A stretch of DNA of 10,459 nt from JADJNW01 sp964549655 (GTDB lineage: Bacteria; Bacteroidota; Bacteroidia; Chitinophagales; Saprospiraceae): assembly GCA_964549655.1 (NCBI GenBank), contig CAZJXN010000178.1, positions 1-10,459 on the forward strand, given 5' to 3'. Shown here piece after piece: positions 1 through 6,030 of the stretch. The notes beneath the pieces are model-generated. The model did no database searches and was not told where the DNA came from. It saw only the letters and a list, made by a program, of their open reading frames with translations. Both the position numbers and the translations under genes were made by a program. Within the stretch, counting starts at the first letter, position 1; each line of letters starts with the position of its first letter.

Positions 1-843
1 AATCGTTGGCACATTCAAAATACCTGCACGGGTTCAGAGCCTTTTGGTGGGAGTGAGGTCTTTGCTTATTTTTTGAAAGATAGCATTCTAATTAACGGGA
101 GAGTTTATCTTAAAATGTATAAAACTTTAGATACTACTTTACAGACTGCAACTCTCATCGGGTTTTTCTATCGGGAAGAGGATAGTAAGGTTTATCTCTT
201 CCGGCAAGGTTTTTCGGAAAGACTAATTTATGATTTTAACTTACGTATTGGAGATACCTTAACGATTGGAGACGAATCCTTCGATATACAGATAAAAGTA
301 GTATCAACTGATTCTGTGACACTAAATGACGGAAGTAAGCGTAAACGCTTGGTAATAAAAAACAATCGCTCAACTCCAGAGGATAATAGAACTGTTACCT
401 GGATTGAAGGTATTGGTAGTGAAGTAGCGCCGCTTGATACCCGAGTTATGTTTGTTTCTGATTGCGGGAGCAATTTGCATTGTTTTTATCAGGAGAATGA
501 ACTGCTATATCAAGCAAGGGATTTTTTTGGCTTTCCATTGAGTTGTACCTTATACGGCGACCCCGTAAGCGTTGATGACCTACCGGAACTAAACGGCTTG
601 AAAGTTTTTCCGAATCCTTTCGCCACCGAGTTGTTTTTAGATGCCGCATTATTGGGAGACTTCCAATTGAAAACGGATTATGCTGTGACGGTATTCGATA
701 ATCAAGGCAGGCAAATGTATCAAAGTAAAGTTTCTTGGGTGGATAATATCCGAATTAATACCTCCCATTGGAGCAGCGGACTTTATTTTTTAGTGATAAG
801 GTCTGCTAACGGAATGTTGTCAAGGAAACTTGTAAAAATCTAA
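1..843 (+). CDS. T9SS type A sorting domain-containing protein, 5' end outside window
   Basis: The frame is open from base 1 (it begins NRWHIQNTCTGSE), so the gene starts upstream and only the last 280 residues are visible; the TTG at 73 is an internal Leu codon. The first two thirds resemble a short extracellular module common in Bacteroidota, with the signatures NGRVY, REEDSKVY, LIYDFNLRIGDTL and TWIEGIGSE. The last ~80 residues, from LKVFPNPF, form a classic type A T9SS sorting domain: a PNP-type motif, a beta-strand with FDNQGRQMY, then WSSGLYFLVI and a basic end (SRKLVKI). In this family the domain directs export across the outer membrane by the Por/T9SS machinery and is then removed. 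Five cysteines in the visible part fit an exported protein. The cargo's function cannot be told from this fragment. A terminator follows within 20 bases. Confidence 0.88.
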   Translation, partial: NRWHIQNTCTGSEPFGGSEVFAYFLKDSILINGRVYLKMYKTLDTTLQTATLIGFFYREEDSKVYLFRQGFSERLIYDFNLRIGDTLTIGDESFDIQIKVVSTDSVTLNDGSKRKRLVIKNNRSTPEDNRTVTWIEGIGSEVAPLDTRVMFVSDCGSNLHCFYQENELLYQARDFFGFPLSCTLYGDPVSVDDLPELNGLKVFPNPFATELFLDAALLGDFQLKTDYAVTVFDNQGRQMYQSKVSWVDNIRINTSHWSSGLYFLVIRSANGMLSRKLVKI

Positions 844-859
844 GCTAGTAACTATTTCA

Positions 860-904
860 AGCTGTACCATTGCTGATAACCCCCAGGGTGGTACAGCTGT
901 TTTT
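860..904 (+). terminator. Intrinsic terminator after the T9SS cargo gene
   Basis: A perfect 10-bp inverted repeat, AGCTGTACCA (860-869) and TGGTACAGCT (889-898), encloses a 19-base loop and is followed one base later by five T (900-904). It starts 17 bases after the stop codon, where an intrinsic terminator belongs. The large loop makes it slightly atypical. The stem-arm motif GTGGTACAG recurs in the same orientation near 963-971, so the spacer up to 1048 may hold a partial duplication. No convincing TAnnTTTG promoter is seen between here and 1049. Confidence 0.72.
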
Positions 905-1048
905 ATAAGTATGTTCGCTAAAAGCCAATATCCTATGAATGTAAGATTAATTTTCGCTTAGCGTGGTACAGTTTTCACTATTAAGCGTCATTTTATTGGC
1001 AGTCTCCGCAAAATTATATAGTTTTATGCCGAAATTTTACCTTGTTTT

Positions 1049-2506
1049 ATGCTTCATAATGCTACTATCCGTCTAATTATAACCCTTTTCCTCGGCGCAG
1101 TCGCTTGGATTTTTATTGCCTACAAAGCTTTTACGATTCCCATTACACACGACGAAGTGGCTACCTCCATTCATTATTACAAATATAATGTTTGGCAAAT
1201 CATGATGTATCCCGACCCGTGGCCCAGCAATCATATTTTGAATACGCTCTTGGCGAAGTTGAGTATGAATCTTTTTGGTTGGGAAGATTGGGCGGCACGA
1301 TTACCGAATGTGCTATCGTTCGGACTTTATTTTTATGCGGCGTATCAAATTTGTAAACTTTTATTTAAAAACGATACTTTATTATTTTTTGGAAGTATAA
1401 TTATTTTTATTTGCAATCCATTTTTATTAGATTTTTTCTCCGTCTGTCGCGGCTATGGCATGTCGAATGCCCTCATGCTGTGCTCGGCGATGTTTGCGTT
1501 GCAAGGTTTTATGGAAGCAAAAGAGCGGTCTATCTGGTGGAGTTTCGCCCTCGCAATTTTAGCTTCTTACGCCAATTTTACTTTACTCATTTTTTGGTGT
1601 GCCATGAGCGGGATGATGTTGCTTTATTTTGTAAATGAATATTTTAATACTAAAAATCGCCGCGTTTTATTTAAGAATGTAGGAATTATAATTGCAATCA
1701 ATATCGGTTACTTGGCACTTATTTACACGCCGATTCATAAAATGCAAAGCACCAACCAATTTGTTTTCTGGCAATCGAATGGTTTCTTTCGAGATACGGT
1801 TATCAGCTTAGTGGAAAACTCGCGCTATGGTGTGAATATTTTAGGCATGGCAACGATGTATTATGCGTTCATTGTCAGTTTGTTATTTTTTGCGGCAGGC
1901 GCTTACGCCATGTATTGGTGGGGGAAAACGTCGAGGAATGAAATTCTAAAAACACCCTTATTTATCGCTTTTGCAATTTTAGCATTGACAATTTTGGTAA
2001 ATCTTTCACAAACCGTTATTTTAAAAACTCCAAATTTAACCACACGCACCGCTTTAAGTTATTATCCACTTTTTATTTTATTAATCGGCAGCTTATTATA
2101 TCAATTGAATGTAATAAAACCAATCGTGCCAAAAATTTTGAGTGCTGTACTTATCATCATGACCATCTGGCATTTATCAAGAGCTATCGGCTTCAACAGC
2201 GTGCGCGAATGGTGGTACGATGCCAATACCTTTCAAGTATTAGATATTCTACAATCACAAGCAAAAGACAATTCAAAAGTAACTTTACAAACTGCTTGGC
2301 AATTTTATCGTTCCTTTGAATTTTATAATACCATCGGAAAAACCCCTTGGCTGGATTTAAAACCTGATAATCAAGCAATTGACACGGCATCTACTGCTCA
2401 ATATTATTATATTTTTGATTCGGATTATGCTTTATTGCAAAATAAATATGATGTAGTTCGGAAATATGATGGCGGAGCACGATTGTTATTGAAAAGGAGA
2501 CAGTAG
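1049..2506 (+). CDS. GT39-like integral membrane glycosyltransferase (GT-C fold)
   Basis: A 485-residue protein with about ten hydrophobic segments, the first at residues ~9-28. After TM1 comes THDEVA (D35, E36), the place where GT-C enzymes of the ArnT/PMT (GT39) type carry the catalytic acidic residue in the first periplasmic loop. NHILNTLLAKL (~61-71) and WAARLPNVLSF (~81-91) match the usual family pattern of NHPLNT and ALRLPS, and RGYGMS (~134-139) is another family hallmark. Such enzymes transfer a sugar from a polyprenyl-phosphate donor to lipid or protein on the periplasmic side; the acceptor here is unknown. The soluble tail (~390-485) is short. The ATG at 1049 is chosen because TM1 begins soon after; there is no Shine-Dalgarno sequence, as is normal in Bacteroidota. 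It appears monocistronic and its stop codon lies inside the heptad hairpin shared with the convergent peroxiredoxin gene. Confidence 0.68.
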   Translation: MLHNATIRLIITLFLGAVAWIFIAYKAFTIPITHDEVATSIHYYKYNVWQIMMYPDPWPSNHILNTLLAKLSMNLFGWEDWAARLPNVLSFGLYFYAAYQICKLLFKNDTLLFFGSIIIFICNPFLLDFFSVCRGYGMSNALMLCSAMFALQGFMEAKERSIWWSFALAILASYANFTLLIFWCAMSGMMLLYFVNEYFNTKNRRVLFKNVGIIIAINIGYLALIYTPIHKMQSTNQFVFWQSNGFFRDTVISLVENSRYGVNILGMATMYYAFIVSLLFFAAGAYAMYWWGKTSRNEILKTPLFIAFAILALTILVNLSQTVILKTPNLTTRTALSYYPLFILLIGSLLYQLNVIKPIVPKILSAVLIIMTIWHLSRAIGFNSVREWWYDANTFQVLDILQSQAKDNSKVTLQTAWQFYRSFEFYNTIGKTPWLDLKPDNQAIDTASTAQYYYIFDSDYALLQNKYDVVRKYDGGARLLLKRRQ

Positions 2507-2585
2507 ATATTAGACGATAGACAATAGACCTTGATACTTTTATCTAAAGTCTAACATCTATCGTCTAAAGTCTAATGTCTTACTA
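2502..2585. repeat. Heptad-repeat inverted repeat between convergent genes (likely bidirectional terminator)
   Basis: The left arm (2502-2530) is built from 7-base units of the form TAGACNN; the right arm (about 2551-2584) carries the complementary TCTANNN units with the same period. Folded as RNA it gives a stem of about 25 bp with one bulge and a few mismatches or G-U pairs. The TAG stop of the plus-strand gene (2504-2506) and the stop of the minus-strand gene (2583-2585) sit at opposite feet of the stem. A role in ending both transcripts or protecting their 3' ends is inferred from position. There is no strong U-tract, so it is not a textbook intrinsic terminator. Confidence 0.75.
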
Positions 2586-3218
2586 AAGATTCGGCTGCGG
2601 CGTCGTGCGCAAATACGGTTTAATTTTGGTCACGCCTTTTGGGAATTTCTCTGCCGCCACTTCATCCGTGATAGACGGTAACACCACTACATCATCGCCA
2701 TTTTCCCAATCAACAGGTGTAGCGACGCTGTAATAAGTCGTCAGTTGCAGTGAATCAATTACCCGCAAAATCTCGTGGAAATTGCGACCTGTAGAAGGCG
2801 GATACGTCATCGTCAAACGCACTTTTTTATTGGGGTCAATCACAAATACGCTGCGTACGGTCGCTTTTTCTGTCGCATTCGGGTGAATCATATCATAAGC
2901 CTCTGCAATCGAGCGGTCTTCATCCGCGATAATTGGAAAGTTCATCGTCACATTTTGCGTTTCCTCGATGTCTTTCACCCACTCTTTATGCGAAGGCAGC
3001 GGGTCTATACTCAACGCAATCACTTTTACATTTCGCTTATCAAATTCTGCTTTCAAAGACGCGGTACGACCCAATTCGGTGGTACAAACTGGCGTAAAAT
3101 CGGCAGGATGCGAGTACAACACCCCCCAGCTATCGCCGAGGTATTCATGAAAATCCAATTCTCCGTCCGTCGTTTGGGCTTTAAAATTTGGAGCAACATC
3201 TCCTAATCGTAATGACAT
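2583..3218 (-). CDS. Peroxiredoxin, 1-Cys (Prx6) type
   Basis: A complete 211-residue cytosolic thiol peroxidase that reduces H2O2 and organic peroxides. The active-site motif PADFTPVCT places the peroxidatic Cys at position 45, with the family Thr at 42 and Pro at 38; Arg122 in VRSVFVIDP is the likely conserved active-site Arg. GRNFHEILRVIDSLQLT and the following ATPVDW are typical of the Prx6 subgroup with its extended C-terminal domain. C45 is the only cysteine, so there is no resolving Cys and reduction must use an external thiol: a 1-Cys mechanism. The ATG at 3218 is well placed; the DNA upstream runs into an assembly gap after about 28 bases, so its promoter is not visible. It lies downstream of metY-metX on the same strand, but co-transcription cannot be judged across the gap. 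Confidence 0.93.
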   Translation of the reverse strand: MSLRLGDVAPNFKAQTTDGELDFHEYLGDSWGVLYSHPADFTPVCTTELGRTASLKAEFDKRNVKVIALSIDPLPSHKEWVKDIEETQNVTMNFPIIADEDRSIAEAYDMIHPNATEKATVRSVFVIDPNKKVRLTMTYPPSTGRNFHEILRVIDSLQLTTYYSVATPVDWENGDDVVVLPSITDEVAAEKFPKGVTKIKPYLRTTPQPNL

Positions 3219-3246
3219 AGGTTTATGATATTTAGGTTAATGAATT

Positions 3247-3346
3247 NNNNNNNNNNNNNNNNNNNNNNNNNNNNNNNNNNNNNNNNNNNNNNNNNNNNNN
3301 NNNNNNNNNNNNNNNNNNNNNNNNNNNNNNNNNNNNNNNNNNNNNN
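3247..3346. other. Assembly gap (100 N) removing the end of metX
   Basis: Exactly 100 N, the usual placeholder for a gap of unknown length. About 120-130 residues of metX would normally lie beyond the last visible codon, so the true gap is probably at least ~350 bases rather than 100. The 27 or so bases between the gap and the peroxiredoxin start show no gene. Confidence 0.97.
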
Positions 3347-4020
3347 TCCATTTTATCCAAATTTTCTTCGGATTGCATGAATTGAAACGTTTTATAATTG
3401 CGATACGACAAAATAGCAATCGCGCGAGCCGCTTCAATCCCGCGTTGACCAGCTTCCGGTGCGTTGTCATAAATTGTTGAGTCTGCTTCAATCGCCATGC
3501 GCTGCGCCTCGTTGAAAGCGATGCCCCAAGGAGAATGTTGCGCATTGGTAGCTAATAAGCAGATATTTTCAAATAAATCTGGGTCGGTGATTGCCCATTC
3601 TAACACTTGTTGTCCGCCCATCGAACCACCGATGGCAAATTTTATTTTGTGAATGCTCAAATGCTTTTGCAATAATTGATGCGCCGCGACAATGTCTCGA
3701 ATTGTGACTAATGGAAAATCTTTGCCATAACGCTGACCAGTTGCAGGATTGGTACTTTGTGGACTCGTGCTGCCATAACAGGAACCTATCATATTCGAAC
3801 AAATAATAAAGTGAAAGTTCGGGTCGAATATTTTACCTTCGCCTACTAATCCATTCCACCAGTCGGCAGCATCTGCGCTTGCCGTCAAAGCGTGACAAAT
3901 CCAAATGACGTTATCCTGTGCTGCATTTAATTCGCCATAAGTCGTATAAGCGATGTCTAATTCATTTAAAACATCACCACTTTCTAATTGAAACGGAATT
4001 TTATAATTATAATAATTCAC
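3347..4020 (-). CDS. metX: Homoserine O-acetyltransferase, 3' end lost in gap
   Basis: MetX transfers an acetyl group from acetyl-CoA to L-homoserine, giving O-acetylhomoserine, the substrate of the neighbouring MetY. About 224 of the usual ~350 residues are visible. They hold the alpha/beta-hydrolase core: ICHALTASADAADWW (~41-55), SNMIGSCYGSTSP (~75-87), the TGQRYGKDFP segment and the nucleophile elbow GGSMGGQ with catalytic Ser133. The catalytic Asp and His lie in the missing C-terminal part, so integrity cannot be confirmed. The start is a GTG at 4020 (MNYYNYKIPFQLESG); the ATG two bases upstream on that strand is followed at once by TGA and is in another frame. It lies 217 bases after the metY stop, across an array of RNA hairpins, and is probably transcribed with metY. 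Confidence 0.92.
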
Positions 4021-4033
4021 ATTTAAATTTTAT

Positions 4034-4235
4034 AATTGCGATTGGTGATTTGTAACTTAATTAGTTTTGGCTTTAATAAGTGCGGCACATTTTAGAAATG
4101 CGCCACACTATCATAATTTCAATAAGTGCGGCACATTTTAGAAATGCGCTACACTATCATAATTTCAATAAGTGCGGCACATTTTAGAAATGCGCTACAC
4201 TATCATAATCACATTTCACCAATCACAAATTACGT
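4034..4235. repeat. Heptad-type inverted repeat flanking the 46-bp tandem array
   Basis: The outer arms, about 4034-4060 and 4204-4235, are inverted copies of each other. The core GATTGGTGA on the plus strand near 4040-4048 has its complement TCACCAATC near 4216-4224, with imperfect matching outwards and inwards. Both arms show a 7-base period of the type GATTNGT/TGATTNG. Together with the three internal copies they fill almost the whole space between the metY stop (4238) and the metX start (4020). The array looks as if it had been inserted into, or had expanded within, the loop of this dyad. Confidence 0.65.
4075..4212 (-). repeat. Three tandem 46-bp repeats, each an RNA hairpin, between metY and metX
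   Basis: Units start at 4075, 4121 and 4167. Copies 2 and 3 are identical until their last bases; copy 1 differs from them at one internal position. Each unit holds a dyad that on the transcribed (minus) strand reads GUGUGGCGCAUUU, loop CUA, then AAAUGUGCCGCAC. In copy 1 all 13 positions pair, two as G-U; in copies 2 and 3 one A-C mismatch appears. On the plus strand the two G-U positions become C-A mismatches, so the fold is better in the metY-metX mRNA sense. There is no U-tract after the hairpins and no variable spacer. A role in mRNA stability, processing or partial termination between the genes is inferred. Confidence 0.85.
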
Positions 4236-4237
4236 TT

Positions 4238-5563
4238 CTAAGCCATTTCTGCTTCCAAAGCTGGTATCTTCGCAAAAGCCTGCTCCAAATCCGCCTTAAT
4301 ATCATCAATGTGTTCAATACCCGCCGAGATGCGCAGTAGAGTAGGGGACACGCCCGCCGCCGTTTGCTCCAAGTCGCTCAACTGCTGATGTGTGGTGGCA
4401 GAAGGCTGAATAATGAGGGTTTTTGCATCACCTACGTTTGCCAAGTGACTCACGAGTTTCAAACTATCAACAAACTTCGTCGCATTTACTTTTGCACCTT
4501 TAATATTAAAAGATAGCACGGCACCAAAGCCATTTTTTAAATATTTCTTTGCTAAGTTATGATATGGACTACTTTTCAAACCCGGATAACTTACACTTTC
4601 TACTTGCGGATGTTTTTCGAGCCATTGTGCCAATTCTAAAGCATTGTCAACCGAGCGTTGTACGCGTAAAGACAGTGTTTCCAAACCTTGCAGTAACAGA
4701 AAAGCATTAAATGGACTGAGTGCCGGACCAAAATCGCGCAAACCTTCCACTCTTGCGCGGATGATGAACGCGATATTGCCGAACGGACCATTGGTGCCAA
4801 ACACATCCCAGAAAACCAAGCCATGATAACCCTCAGAAGGCTCGGTAAACTGCGAGAATTTGCCATTGCCCCAATTATAATTGCCGCCATCTACAATCAC
4901 GCCGCCGATGGACGTGCCGTGTCCGCCAATCCATTTCGTAGCTGACTGCACGACCACTGCCGCGCCATGCTCTAACGGACGGAATAAATAACCGCCCGCA
5001 CCAAATGTATTATCTACAATCAACGGCACATCATATTTTTTGGCAACGGCTGCAATCGCATCAAAATCAGGCACACTGAAACTTGGATTGCCAATGGTTT
5101 CCAGATAAATTGCTTTGGTATTAGAATCAATTAAATTCTCATACGATACTGGGTTTTCGTTTTCCGCGAAGCGTACTTCGATGCCGAGGCGTTTGAACGC
5201 TACTTTGAATTGATTATACGTACCGCCATAAAGATTGACAGAGCTTACAAAATTATCACCGGCTTGTAAAATATTATTTAGCGCAATAAATTGTGCCGCC
5301 TGACCAGAACCGACCGACAATGCCATTACACCGCCTTCGAGTGCTGCAATACGTTTTTCAAAAACATCGTTGGTAGGATTCATAATGCGGCTATAAATAT
5401 TGCCGAACTCCTTGAGGGCGAAGAGGTTAGCACCGTGTTCGGAATCTTTAAAAGTGTAAGAAGTGGTTTGATAAATAGGAACTGCGCGGGAACGCGTGGT
5501 GCCTTCTACTTCTTCTTGACCGGCGTGGAGTTGTAAAGTTTCAAATCTTAATTTGTTAGACAT
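4238..5563 (-). CDS. metY: O-acetylhomoserine sulfhydrylase (O-acetylhomoserine aminocarboxypropyltransferase)
   Basis: A 441-residue PLP enzyme of the Cys/Met metabolism family that condenses O-acetylhomoserine with sulfide to homocysteine and acetate; many members also accept O-acetylserine. The N-terminus FETLQLHAGQ, then PIYQTTSYTF (~29-38) and YSRIMNPT (Y57, R59) are typical; Y57/R59 bind the PLP phosphate of the partner subunit. D184 in VDNTFGAGG contacts the pyridine nitrogen, and SATKWIGGHGTSIGG carries the Schiff-base lysine K210. The GNYNWGNGKF...EPSEGYHGL insert and the ~430-440 length point to MetY rather than MetB or MetZ (~380-400). The ATG at 5563 fits the conserved N-terminus; there is no Shine-Dalgarno sequence. 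Upstream lie a SAM-I riboswitch and a cysteine-rich leader ORF; metX follows downstream. Confidence 0.95.
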   Translation of the reverse strand: MSNKLRFETLQLHAGQEEVEGTTRSRAVPIYQTTSYTFKDSEHGANLFALKEFGNIYSRIMNPTNDVFEKRIAALEGGVMALSVGSGQAAQFIALNNILQAGDNFVSSVNLYGGTYNQFKVAFKRLGIEVRFAENENPVSYENLIDSNTKAIYLETIGNPSFSVPDFDAIAAVAKKYDVPLIVDNTFGAGGYLFRPLEHGAAVVVQSATKWIGGHGTSIGGVIVDGGNYNWGNGKFSQFTEPSEGYHGLVFWDVFGTNGPFGNIAFIIRARVEGLRDFGPALSPFNAFLLLQGLETLSLRVQRSVDNALELAQWLEKHPQVESVSYPGLKSSPYHNLAKKYLKNGFGAVLSFNIKGAKVNATKFVDSLKLVSHLANVGDAKTLIIQPSATTHQQLSDLEQTAAGVSPTLLRISAGIEHIDDIKADLEQAFAKIPALEAEMA

Positions 5564-5642
5564 AGGTTTTTGATTTTATTTGAAATAATAGAATGAGATT
5601 TTTTATAATAAATAGAATGACTAGATAGCATTGGCTTACTTT

Positions 5643-5664
5643 CGGATACCGATGGAGCGGTGGT
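5643..5664 (-). promoter_or_regulatory. Mutually exclusive small hairpins after the leader ORF
   Basis: On the transcript, ACCG (5661-5658) can pair with CGGT (5651-5648), or CGG (5651-5649) can pair with CCG (5645-5643); they share CGG and cannot coexist. The segment GTATCC (5649-5644) is also complementary to GGATAC inside the leader ORF (5749-5744). A ribosome held on the Cys codons at 5675-5683 would cover the first hairpin's left arm. Both stems are short and no U-tract terminator follows, so an attenuation role is only a suggestion. Confidence 0.3.
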
Positions 5665-5671
5665 CTTATCA

Positions 5672-5785
5672 TCAACAACAACACAATATGTAACAAGCAG
5701 AATGTGTGCCAATTATGACCTGAAAATTAGCTGGAAGCGCAGCGTATCCTGACGTGAAGTTAGCATGTAAAAGTATCATATTCAT
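5672..5785 (-). CDS. Cysteine-rich leader peptide (37 aa) upstream of metY
   Basis: A short ORF starting at ATG 5785 (M-N-M-I-L-L-H-A-N-F) and ending ACYILCCC before TGA at 5674-5672. Three consecutive TGT codons directly precede the stop, with another TGT four codons before them: four Cys in the last seven residues. A terminal run of one amino acid's codons in a short ORF ahead of a biosynthetic operon for the same nutrient is the hallmark of ribosome-mediated attenuation. Poly-Cys uORFs with such a role are known in mycobacteria. Its ATG is three bases after the riboswitch closing stem, and its stop lies 108 bases before metY. A second in-frame ATG two codons later (5779) could also start it. 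Translation and function are inferred; the Cys run and position are seen directly. Confidence 0.7.
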   Translation of the reverse strand: MNMILLHANFTSGYAALPANFQVIIGTHSACYILCCC

Positions 5786-5788
5786 TTT

Positions 5789-5961
5789 GATTTTATAGCC
5801 CAAATTAAATTTGGCGGGATTTGGCACCTTTTTTTTAGTAGGCAGTTGGCGGTATGCAGTTTGCAGTCACTTCTAACGCACTGCCTACTGAAAACTGCCT
5901 ACTAAAAAGTGGTTGCCAGAGTTTCACGGAGCCCGTTCTCTCCACTCTTCTTTATAAAATC
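5789..5961 (-). promoter_or_regulatory. SAM-I (S-box) riboswitch aptamer controlling metY-metX
   Basis: All core elements appear on the minus strand. P1 is a perfect 9-bp pairing of GATTTTATA (5961-5953) with TATAAAATC (5797-5789). P2 contains AGAGTGGAG, a GAG/CTC inner helix, the CGTGAA kink-turn strand and ACTCT, followed by the near-invariant GGCAACC (5917-5911). P3 closes with GGTGCC (5828-5823), followed by the conserved AAATCC joining region. P4 is a hairpin at ~5814-5798. The pseudoknot is intact: CGGG in the P2 loop (5935-5932) is complementary to CCCG in J3/4 (5818-5815). The aptamer is ~173 nt against the usual ~100-120 because P3 is greatly extended. It binds S-adenosylmethionine and normally lowers expression when SAM is plentiful. 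No terminator abuts it; the next element is the leader ORF's ATG. Confidence 0.93.
5832..5908. repeat. Heptad-repeat hairpin forming the extended P3 arm of the riboswitch
   Basis: The outer arms, 5832-5847 and 5893-5908, are 16-bp perfect complements (TTTTTAGTAGGCAGTT and its reverse complement). They continue inward with mismatches, pairing GCAGT near 5856-5860 with ACTGC near 5880-5884, around a ~20-base loop. The left arm is periodic in sevens (GTAGGCA-like units) and the right arm in TGCCTAC-like units. The element sits exactly between the two strands of riboswitch stem P3, so it prolongs that helix coaxially rather than breaking the aptamer. Its architecture matches the dyads at 2502-2585 and 4034-4235, though the heptamer differs. 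Confidence 0.85.
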
Positions 5962-5998
5962 AATCGGTCTTCTGAAGAAAAGAGGTGATTGATGGCTA

Positions 5999-6030
5999 CA
6001 AATGTATTGGCGTTTTCGCAATTTAACAAA
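5999..6030 (-). promoter_or_regulatory. Bacteroidota-type promoter for the metY-metX leader
   Basis: On the minus strand TTTG (6030-6027) is followed after 20 bases by TACATTTG (6006-5999), an exact match to the Bacteroidota consensus of TTTG at -33 and TAnnTTTG at -7. Transcription would start near 5993, some 30 bases before the riboswitch P1 stem, which fits well. A second TAnnTTTG (TATATTTG, 6076-6069) lies upstream but lacks a well-spaced -33 element. Confidence 0.7.

Noticed and set aside
73..75. TTG at 73 as the start of the first gene
   Set aside because: The frame is open without a stop back to base 1 and the upstream residues look like normal protein, so the gene begins outside the window.
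2775..3206. Plus-strand ORF of 143 codons across the peroxiredoxin gene
   Set aside because: It is antisense to a well-supported peroxiredoxin, and its Arg/His/Ile-rich composition is that of a shadow frame.
3232..3246. The four codons after the gap (N-S-L-T-stop) as the true C-terminus of metX
   Set aside because: The frame is continued through 100 placeholder N of unknown true length, so reading frame and identity cannot be carried across.
4075..4212. CRISPR array
   Set aside because: The 46-bp units are directly adjacent and nearly identical throughout, with no variable spacers and no cas genes nearby; they are tandem hairpin repeats.
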